Positions 1 to 6,500 of a stretch of 7,791 nt of DNA are shown piece after piece (positions within the stretch are counted from its first letter, which is position 1; the number at the start of each line of letters is the position of its first letter). Under the pieces are notes generated by a model that saw only the letters and a program-made list of their open reading frames with translations, ran no database searches and had not been told where the DNA came from. Source of the DNA: CAZJYC01 sp964550165 (lineage in GTDB: Bacteria; Acidobacteriota; Aminicenantia; Aminicenantales; Aminicenantaceae); NCBI GenBank assembly GCA_964550165.1, contig CAZJYC010000097.1, positions 1 to 7,791 of the forward strand, in the 5' to 3' direction. The position numbers and the translations under genes were made by a program.

Positions 1-18
1 TGGTTAATTGGTGAGTTG

Positions 19-46
19 ATTACTTACCACTCACTACTCACCACTC
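19..46. repeat. Heptanucleotide short tandem repeat (about 4 units)
   Basis: Four consecutive 7-bp units read ATTACTT, ACCACTC, ACTACTC and ACCACTC on the plus strand. The first is degenerate and the other three fit ACYACTC. The stretch lies outside any supported gene, beyond the 3' end of the leftward gene. Heptameric short tandem repeats of this kind are known from intergenic DNA of some bacteria, notably cyanobacteria. No function is implied here, and the array may simply be a slippage product. Confidence 0.6.
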
Positions 47-56
47 CACCCATCTG

Positions 57-139
57 CCCCGCACCAATTGTAACCACCTTGAGAATCTGGGACCCACAAA
101 CACGAACAAATCTTCTAAGTCCGGGCAATTGGTGCGGGG
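57..139. repeat. Perfect 14-bp inverted repeat around a 55-bp spacer
   Basis: The arm CCCCGCACCAATTG at 57-70 is matched exactly by its reverse complement at 126-139. The right arm ends one base before the stop codon of the leftward gene. A T-run does not follow either arm, and the spacer is long, so this is a poor canonical intrinsic terminator. It could still fold in the mRNA and protect its 3' end, or it could be a small non-autonomous palindromic element. I see no target-site duplication flanking it. The core AATTGGTG also recurs at 6-13, which suggests a local repeat family. Confidence 0.7.
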
Positions 140-140
140 T

Positions 141-2888
141 TCACTGTCCTAAATCAGGCTGGACATAGTCGCCCTCGTAAAATCTTACGCCATCTATCCA
201 GAAATCACCGGCTGCAAAACCTATGTGGAATGTGATGGTAGCCGGACTGACGTCCGCAGTAAAAACAGGAGTTGTTACGCTATATTCTGCCCATTGGTCA
301 GTCATTGTGATGACCTGCGCACCATATCCGGTCCATGGCTCTTGTGCCAGTTCCGGCTTGAAACGTATCTGCAGCGTACCTTCATTGCACTTGAGAAATG
401 CCGAGAGAGTGTATTTCTTGCCTGCTTCGAAAACGTGTCCTGCGTGCTGCAGACCGTTATCCCAGTCATTTGCGCCTGGTGTAGGAACCACAACATGAAG
501 ACAAGAGTTTCCCTCAATCGGAGCTTCGGGGACCGCTGCGTTCGCCAATACCTGGATCACTTCTGTGGTAACGTTACCATAGGTGTTCCACGGTGCAAGA
601 ATACCGTCCTCAAAGCCGCCGTTAGCCAGTATATTTCTGGTATCGACTTGTACCGGTATGGGACGGCCGACGCGGATATCGTCAAAGCACATCTTGCCTG
701 AACCGCCGGTCTTTGGATTTTTCTTGTCGCCTAAACCGAGGGCGATTGTATTGACATTGGCGAGGTTCACGCCCAAGTCTGCAAACGTCTGCAGGTCGAT
801 AATCCACTCAGTCCACTGCTCTACCAAAGCTGCATTCGGATTATCATGAGTGACCACAGCGCTGCCATTGAGGGCAACATACATCGGTTCGGCGGCATTA
901 GACGGGTCGCCATGGAACCACAGTGATAACACCGTAACGCCTCCTTCTGTCCAGTCTCGTTTATCACCCAACGTCAGCTCCGCTTCTGAATACTTAAATT
1001 TGCCCTGCAGATTGTTGTCATAGTATAACGGCATCGCCTGATTGCCGCTGTGAACAATAGTTTCCTCGGTGTAAGAATCTGTGGTTTCGTCGCCAACCAT
1101 AGAGCCGGTTCCATTACCGGGATAGGGCGGCAAAGTGGGATGGCTGGCATAACCAATCCCGTCTTTCCATGCCCACCATATCTCGTTGTTACCAACATCG
1201 TAGTCCTCAAAATCGTCAACAACAAAGTACTCTATAGTGGAAAAGCTCCAGAGGTTACCTTCCCAAGAAGGGATGCTCGCAGCCTCATTAACCTCATTGA
1301 CCTTCCAGTAATAAGTCTGTCCGTATTCAAGAGAGGCGGGTTTATAGCGGCTTTCGCTCACCTTATCGACAAGAGCCGTACCGTTGATTACAGCCTCACT
1401 ATCGCTGCTGAAATAGACTTCGTGCGATGCGGCTTCCCTCCCTTCACGCCAATCAAGGACGACATCTCTCGCTACACCTTTGCCTCTTGAAATAGGTTTT
1501 GGTTCTCTTGCCTGAACCGGAATGTAGAAGAACCGGACCTCGCTCAAACCGTATTGGGGCAACAGTCCGCGCCAGTTGCTGCTTATGGTAAGCCTGACAT
1601 ATTTTGCAATTGCACCGGCCATATCGACGGTTGTATCGTGGGTGTAATCAGCCGAGCCGGGAGCCCAGGCGAATTCAACATCGCCCAGCGATGTCCAGTT
1701 AACGCCGTCTTCAGAGTACTCAACCGTAACGTCTTTAGCTCCAAGACCGAAAAGAGACTCAAGCAACTGATTCGAGTTCCAGACCCACATTTCAAGGAGT
1801 TTGTAGGCCCTGTCGAACTCATACTGTATCCAGGTCGGCTGAGGACCGGTGGCGCTGCTGAGCCACATATCTGTTGGTTCTGTTGAGTGCTGGTCACTGG
1901 CGTTGAGTCCGGAGCCATCAGTGGTTTTCCCAGGCCCCATATTCTGGGTATTCGAACTTGAAGCCGTGGCAATTACATTCGCAATCGGATAGGCATAAGG
2001 TTCAGCCGTAAAGCTCCAGACGTCTCCCTTGAAGACGGTGGAATCCGGCGGCGCATTGACTTCATCAATACGCCAGTAGTAGGTCTGACTGAATTCGAGA
2101 AGCCCCTCAGGGTCGTACGCGGTCGCTTTCCGGCCCTTGCTTACCAGCACGTCCCGCGGATGGGTGACATCGGCATTATTGACATCATCAAAGACCTTTC
2201 CGAAGTACACGTTGTGCGTGTCGGCGAACGGGCCCGGTGCCCAGCTCAGTGCCGTATCGCGAGGCACGTCAACGGCGCCGTCTTCAGGAACGGGGTCAAC
2301 AGCCGACAATATTTTTTTGAAAGCAGGCGGGACATAGTCGCCTTCGTAAAATCTTACGCCATCTACCCAGAAATCGCCAGGTGTCATAGCTATGTGGAAT
2401 GTGAAGCCTGCTGGCATCACGTCCTCAGTAAAAACAGGAGTTGTTACACTATATTCTGCCCATTCTTCAGTTATAGTCATCATCTGCTCACCATATCCGG
2501 TCCATGGATTTATTGCCAGTTCCGGCTTCATATTGATTTGCAGTGTACCTTTTTTGGACTTTAGAAAGGCGGAAACAGTGTACTTCTTACCCTTTGCAAA
2601 AACTTCTCCCGAGGGCTGCAGACCAGCATCCCAGAAGTTTGCACCTGCTGCGGGAACCACAACATGAAGACAATATCTTCCCTCAATCGGGTCTTCGGGA
2701 ATTGCTGCGCCCGTCAAAACTTGAACCACTTCTGTGGTAACGTTACCATAGGTGCTCCACGGCGTAAGAACACCGTCCTCAAAGCCGCCGTTACCCAGCA
2801 GATTCTCGACTTCTTGTGCGTGGCTTGGATTGAATCCCATAAATCCTATCAACAAAACTGCTGTCAACCAGACTACTCGAGTTCTCAT
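141..2888 (-). CDS. Secreted multi-module carbohydrate-binding protein (CBM4/9, Fn-like, F5/8C, jelly-roll)
   Basis: This encodes a 915-residue exported protein that probably binds polysaccharide outside the cell; no catalytic module is visible. The ATG at 2888 is chosen over the upstream in-frame TTG at 2948 because AGGAG lies 8 bases ahead of it and it opens directly into a signal peptide (residues 1-24, Arg-rich start, hydrophobic VVWLTAVLLIGFMGF, cleavage after SHA). Modules in order: CBM4/9-like (29-188, opening NGGFEDG); Fn-like module with YYWRIDEVN (about 199-294); F5/8 type C/CBM32-like discoidin domain (about 304-456); second Fn-like module with YYWKVNEVN (about 462-552); jelly-roll module starting VVDDFEDY and ending FDDIRVG (about 556-740); second CBM4/9-like module (752-911). 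The C-terminus stops five residues after the last module sequence EGDYV-QP, with no PEP-CTERM, dockerin or anchor, so the protein is probably released or held by its ligand. Module family names come from pattern recognition. The export and modular nature are firm; the ligand is unknown. Confidence 0.88.
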   Translation of the reverse strand: MRTRVVWLTAVLLIGFMGFNPSHAQEVENLLGNGGFEDGVLTPWSTYGNVTTEVVQVLTGAAIPEDPIEGRYCLHVVVPAAGANFWDAGLQPSGEVFAKGKKYTVSAFLKSKKGTLQINMKPELAINPWTGYGEQMMTITEEWAEYSVTTPVFTEDVMPAGFTFHIAMTPGDFWVDGVRFYEGDYVPPAFKKILSAVDPVPEDGAVDVPRDTALSWAPGPFADTHNVYFGKVFDDVNNADVTHPRDVLVSKGRKATAYDPEGLLEFSQTYYWRIDEVNAPPDSTVFKGDVWSFTAEPYAYPIANVIATASSSNTQNMGPGKTTDGSGLNASDQHSTEPTDMWLSSATGPQPTWIQYEFDRAYKLLEMWVWNSNQLLESLFGLGAKDVTVEYSEDGVNWTSLGDVEFAWAPGSADYTHDTTVDMAGAIAKYVRLTISSNWRGLLPQYGLSEVRFFYIPVQAREPKPISRGKGVARDVVLDWREGREAASHEVYFSSDSEAVINGTALVDKVSESRYKPASLEYGQTYYWKVNEVNEAASIPSWEGNLWSFSTIEYFVVDDFEDYDVGNNEIWWAWKDGIGYASHPTLPPYPGNGTGSMVGDETTDSYTEETIVHSGNQAMPLYYDNNLQGKFKYSEAELTLGDKRDWTEGGVTVLSLWFHGDPSNAAEPMYVALNGSAVVTHDNPNAALVEQWTEWIIDLQTFADLGVNLANVNTIALGLGDKKNPKTGGSGKMCFDDIRVGRPIPVQVDTRNILANGGFEDGILAPWNTYGNVTTEVIQVLANAAVPEAPIEGNSCLHVVVPTPGANDWDNGLQHAGHVFEAGKKYTLSAFLKCNEGTLQIRFKPELAQEPWTGYGAQVITMTDQWAEYSVTTPVFTADVSPATITFHIGFAAGDFWIDGVRFYEGDYVQPDLGQ
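156..635 (-). repeat. Duplicated CBM4/9-like module, C-terminal copy
   Basis: This encodes residues 752-911 of the leftward protein. It aligns without gaps over 160 residues to the N-terminal copy at 2325-2804, with 115 identities by hand count (about 72%). The two copies lie exactly 2169 bp (723 codons) apart in the same frame. DNA identity is also high, with an unbroken 28-base match (558-585 against 2727-2754). Conserved aromatic residues in both copies (PW near the start, a W before the Asp of WD, WTGYG, and FW-(V/I)-DG) are candidates for sugar stacking, but this is inference from the module type. Confidence 0.88.
2325..2804 (-). repeat. Duplicated CBM4/9-like module, N-terminal copy
   Basis: This encodes residues 29-188, directly after the signal peptide, and is the partner of the copy at 156-635. 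The two copies differ mostly by conservative changes (L/I, V/I, D/E). They share the opening NGGFEDG, the GNVTTEV stretch, LHVVVP, GKKYT, WTGYG, WAEYSVTTPVFT and the closing RFYEGDYV. The closeness of the copies, compared with the divergence of the two Fn-like modules in the same protein, points to a later duplication or to gene conversion between them. Confidence 0.88.
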
Positions 2889-2896
2889 GATACTTA

Positions 2897-2901
2897 CTCC
2901 T
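2897..2901 (-). promoter_or_regulatory. Ribosome binding site (AGGAG) of the leftward gene
   Basis: On the minus strand AGGAG is followed by the 8-base spacer TAAGTATC and then ATG. This near-ideal Shine-Dalgarno site decides the start codon at 2888. The upstream TTG candidate would add 20 residues ahead of a complete signal peptide. Confidence 0.8.
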
Positions 2902-2964
2902 ACAAAAAAGGTTACAATAGCAACAACTTTGCTTTGGCCACACACCAAAACACTCGTTGTTCTT

Positions 2965-2993
2965 AAAATACGAATTGTTAGTTGAAATGTAAA
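2965..2993 (-). promoter_or_regulatory. Candidate secondary sigma-70-type promoter of the leftward gene
   Basis: On the minus strand TTTACA (five of six consensus bases) is separated by 17 bases from TATTTT (four of six). It would give a leader of about 70 bases. The match is ordinary for AT-rich DNA, and the candidate at 3143-3172 is clearly better, so this is an alternative rather than the preferred site. Confidence 0.3.
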
Positions 2994-3007
2994 AACTGTG
3001 CTTCAAA

Positions 3008-3039
3008 ACACAGAGCTACCGTTGCAAGTAACTCTGTGT
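3008..3039 (-). repeat. 12-bp inverted repeat (leader hairpin) upstream of the leftward gene
   Basis: The arms at 3008-3019 and 3028-3039 pair over 12 positions around an 8-base loop. The only imperfect pair, 3016 with 3031, is a G-U wobble in a minus-strand transcript but a C-A mismatch in a plus-strand transcript. This asymmetry suggests an RNA structure in the leftward leader rather than a plain DNA site. Only four T residues follow the stem on the minus strand, so it would be a weak terminator. It could be a 5' stabilising stem, an attenuator or a protein-binding hairpin. Confidence 0.6.
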
Positions 3040-3142
3040 CTTGCGTAATAGCTCCTCCTCTATTCGAAAAATTACAAAATACTCGTGCCTAAGGGGGCTA
3101 GAATCCATCAATACACACATATACAAACCTAAAATCTAATAA

Positions 3143-3172
3143 TTTATACCATATCATCCACTTTCCCGTCAA
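3143..3172 (-). promoter_or_regulatory. Sigma-70-type promoter with extended -10 for the leftward gene
   Basis: On the minus strand TTGACG (five of six -35 consensus bases) is followed after 18 bases by TATAAA (five of six), and the -10 box is preceded by TGG, which fits the extended TGn motif. Transcription would begin near 3136 and give a leader of roughly 250 bases containing the hairpin at 3008-3039. This is the best promoter match in the intergenic region. It has not been tested, and sigma-factor preferences in the host are unknown. Confidence 0.55.
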
Positions 3173-3241
3173 GGAAAATCTCCTGATTATGAAATTGTCA
3201 ATACCGTTTAACCTTAATTTCCCGAAAACACACAATGGATA

Positions 3242-3261
3242 ACTTGTTAAATACTTGTTAA
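3242..3261. repeat. Helically phased 9-bp direct repeat (possible operator)
   Basis: ACTTGTTAA occurs at 3242-3250 and again at 3253-3261, an 11-bp period, or about one helical turn. It lies roughly in the middle of the divergent region, upstream of the leftward promoter candidate. Two identical half-sites on one face of the helix are a common layout for transcription factor binding. In DNA this rich in A and T, chance occurrence is possible. Confidence 0.35.
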
Positions 3262-3406
3262 TAAGTCTCTAAAGGTCGGTGTCTGTTTTGAAGGTTGCAT
3301 ATCAGTCTTTTTCACCTTTTTTGTATTATACACGCTATTGTTTTATTGCCATCTACGTCAAATCCAATATACTTGTCCTTAAGAGTCTTCTGTAATGAAA
3401 GCTATT

Positions 3407-3428
3407 GTGGTTTTAATCAAACAACCAC
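3407..3428. repeat. 6-bp inverted repeat with 10-bp spacer (possible operator)
   Basis: GTGGTT at 3407-3412 and AACCAC at 3423-3428 form a perfect dyad upstream of the rightward start codon at 3542. The size and spacing would suit a dimeric DNA-binding regulator. It would fall inside the coding region if the ATG at 3395 were used instead. Short dyads like this occur by chance, so the call is tentative. Confidence 0.3.
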
Positions 3429-3541
3429 GTATTGTAACTAACTTGCGAGGCTCCGTTTACTATAGACTCTCGGCCAATATGTTCAAAAATACCAATGAAC
3501 AGTTGCCAGGGTCATCACTCAATTTCCGAAAGATAGGCGAA

Positions 3542-6500
3542 ATGAGACCCTTGTTACAGCAATCGTTCGTCATTATCGTGTGTATCGCTGCATCTGTCGT
3601 ACCAGGATTGTGCCAGGGTGAGGCTGCGGTACGGTTGCCTGAAGGTGTCAGGGCTGTCTGGGACATTGAGAAAGCATATCGCCAGTCAACGCCCACGCGC
3701 GAGCGGATATGCATAAATGGCCTGTGGCGCTGGCAGCCGGCCAACGAGGACACGAACGTCGTGCCCGCCGACAGGTGGGGCTACTTTAAGGTACCGGGGT
3801 GCTGGCCGGGAATCACCGACTACATGCAGAAAGACTGCCAGACAGTCTATACCCACCCGACCTGGAAAGACCGGAATCTGGACAGCATCACCTCGGCCTG
3901 GTACCAGCGGGAGATTATCGTTCCCGCCGAATGGGTCGGCCGGCGTATCACAGTCCACGCCGATTACCTGAACTCCTACGCTACTGTTTATTTGGATGGT
4001 CGGGACGTAGGAGCCATCGTTTTCCCAGGTGGCGAGCTCGACATCACGGCCGACTGCCGCCCGGGCGCCACGCACGTTCTCAGTATGTTTGTCGAAGCCA
4101 TGCCGCTGAAGGCCGTCATGCTCTCGTACAGCGACACCGCCTCGGCCAGAGAGGTGAAGGGCGCGGTGGCACGCCGCGGCCTGTGCGGTGATGTGTACCT
4201 CATCAGCACACCTATAGGCCCGCGTATCGCCAATGTGAAGGTGGACACATCTGTACGCAAATGGGAGATAACTTTCGACGCCGCGCTGGACGGCCTTGCC
4301 ATGGACGCCCGGTACGCTCTTCGTGCCAAGATTACAGACGATGGCCATAGTGTCGGGGAGTTCACAAGCGAGACCTTCAAGGGAAACGACCTCAAGGATG
4401 GCCGTTTCGCATTCATCGAGAGCTGGAAGCCCGAGAGACTCTGGGACGTCCATACTCCTCAGAACACATACTGCCTGAATCTTTCGCTGCTGGAGGCTGG
4501 CGGCAANNNNNNNNNNNNNNNNNNNNNNNNNNNNNNNNNNNNNNNNNNNNNNNNNNNNNNNNNNNNNNNNNNNNNNNNNNNNNNNNNNNNNNNNNNNNNN
4601 NNNNNNGGCAAGGTGCTGGATACCGGCCACCCCATGCGTTTCGGGTTCCGCGAATTCTGGATAGACGGCCGCGACTTCTTTCTTAACGGCACCCGCATCT
4701 TTCTGTCCGCCGTTCCGCTGGACAATGCCCAAATAGGGGCTGCGCTGGCGAACTACGGAGCAGCCCGGGAGAGCATGGAGCGGCTCAAAAGCTTCGGGAT
4801 AAATTTCGTTTATGCACATAATTACGGCTGCGAGCCGGGCTCTCATCTGAGCTTCGTAGAGGTCCTGAATGCCGCCGACGATGTGGGGATGCTCGTAGCC
4901 CTGTCCCAGCCGCATTTCGCCCACTACGATTGGGAGACGCCCGATGCCGACAAGGCAAACAGCTACGCACCCCACGCAGAGTTCTATGTGCGGGTTGCAC
5001 AGAACCATCCGTCGGTTGTGTTCTACTCCATGAGCCACAACGCGACCGGATATAGCGAGGATATGAACCCGGACATGATAGATGGAATCCAGAATCCTCG
5101 CGACACTTGGTCTTTGAGGAACTCCAGGCGAGCTTCGCGCGCCGAAGCAATCGTGACGGGCCTGGACCCAGGCCGCATCGTTTATCACCACGCATCGGGG
5201 AACCTGGGCCCCATGCACACGAGCAACTTCTACGCGAACTTCGCCCCCATTCAGGAGATATCCGACTGGTTCGAACACTGGGCGACAGTGGGCGTCAAGC
5301 CGGTCTTCACGTGCGAGTACAGTGTGCCGTTTCCCTGGGACTGGACGATGTACCGCGGTTGGTACAAAGGCGAGAGGGCCTTCGGGAGCGCAAAGGTGCC
5401 GTGGGAGTTCTGCCTTGCCGAGTGGAATTCACAGTTCTTAGGAGACCGGGCTTTCGATATCAGCGAGATAGAGAAAACGAACTTGCGCTGGGAGGCGGAG
5501 CAGTTCCGGGCCGGCAGACTCTGGCACCGATGGGATTATCCCTATCCTGTAGGTTCGGACATCTTCGCCGAACGACAGCCTGTATATGCAATGTACTTTA
5601 CCGACAACTGGCGTGCTTTTCGTACTTGGGGAGTGTCGGCGAACTCGCCGTGGGACCACGGGCACTACTGGAAGCTGCGTGACGGCGTTGACAAAAGCCG
5701 CAAGGAGTTCCAGACTGACTGGGAGAACCTGCAGCGGCCAGGGCTCAGTCCGGACTACATCGAGCAGCGATACGAACGGGTTGACCTGGCCTTCGAGCAC
5801 TCGGACTGGATTCCTACAGTTGCAGCACAGGCCTTGATTCGCAATAACAAGCCGCTGTTGGCTTACATCGGCGGCAAGCCTGCGGCCTTCACGAGTAAGG
5901 ACCATAACTTCCTGCCGGGTGAGACGGTCGAGAAACAGCTTATCGTCATCAACAACTCCCGCGAAGCCGTGAGAGTGTATTGCGAATGGTCGTTCGACCT
6001 GCCCCGGACACTCGCCGGCAAAAAGCAGGTTACCGTGCCAACGGGGGAACAGCAGCGCATTCCTTTGCGTTTTGAACTGCCGACAGTCTTGGCCCCCGGC
6101 AAGTATAAGCTCAACGCGACCTTCAGGTTCGACAATAGCCAGACCCAGACGGATTCCTTCACAATCGACGTTATGCCGTGCCCAAAAACCACCCAGGTGG
6201 ACGGGAAAATTGCGCTATTCGACCCCAAGGGCCAGACCGGGAAGCTATTGAACGGGATGGGGATACGGTACCAACCCGTGGACGCGAACGTTGACTTGTC
6301 GGGGTACGAAACCCTCATCGTTGGCAAGTCCGCTCTGGCTGCGGGGCGTCCAGCACCGGATATCGCACGCGTGCGCGACGGCCTGAAGGTGCTTATGTTC
6401 GAGCAGACCTCGGATGTGCTGGAGAAGCGGTTCGGGTTCCGCGTGGCGGAGTACGGCTTGCGATGGGTCTTCAAGCGGGTGCCAGACCATCCGCTCCTGA

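Larger units (their letters stand above)
2889..3541. other. AT-rich divergent intergenic region
   Basis: This stretch separates the two divergently transcribed genes and is clearly richer in A and T than either. It holds the leftward ribosome binding site, two candidate leftward promoters, a 12-bp inverted repeat, a helically phased 9-bp direct repeat and a 6-bp inverted repeat. No convincing rightward promoter was found: TATTAT at 3324-3329 resembles a -10 box but has no fitting -35 box. An in-frame ATG at 3395 would extend the rightward gene by 49 residues into this region, but those residues look non-coding in character and precede a complete signal peptide. No RNA gene was recognised. Confidence 0.7.

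Noticed and set aside
1..168. Plus-strand frame open from the window start to 168
   Set aside because: It runs through the tandem and inverted repeats and into the antisense of the leftward gene; the translation has no coding character.
2889..2948. Leftward gene starting at the in-frame TTG at 2948
   Set aside because: The ATG at 2888 has AGGAG at ideal spacing and starts a standard signal peptide; the TTG has no comparable support.
3295..3329. Rightward promoter using TTGCAT at 3295 and TATTAT at 3324
   Set aside because: The spacing between the boxes is 23 bases, too long for a sigma-70 promoter, and no better -35 box fits the -10-like TATTAT.
3395..3541. N-terminal extension of the glycoside hydrolase from ATG 3395 (49 extra residues), with another in-frame ATG at 3479
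   Set aside because: A complete signal peptide begins at 3542, and the extension would bury it. Neither upstream ATG has a good ribosome binding site, and the stretch looks intergenic in composition. It cannot be wholly excluded.
3686..5278. Long minus-strand open frame (530 codons) opposite the glycoside hydrolase
   Set aside because: It is antisense to a gene with clear GH2 motifs, runs through the N gap, and its translation shows no domain, signal or start-site support. It is a shadow of the GC-rich coding strand.
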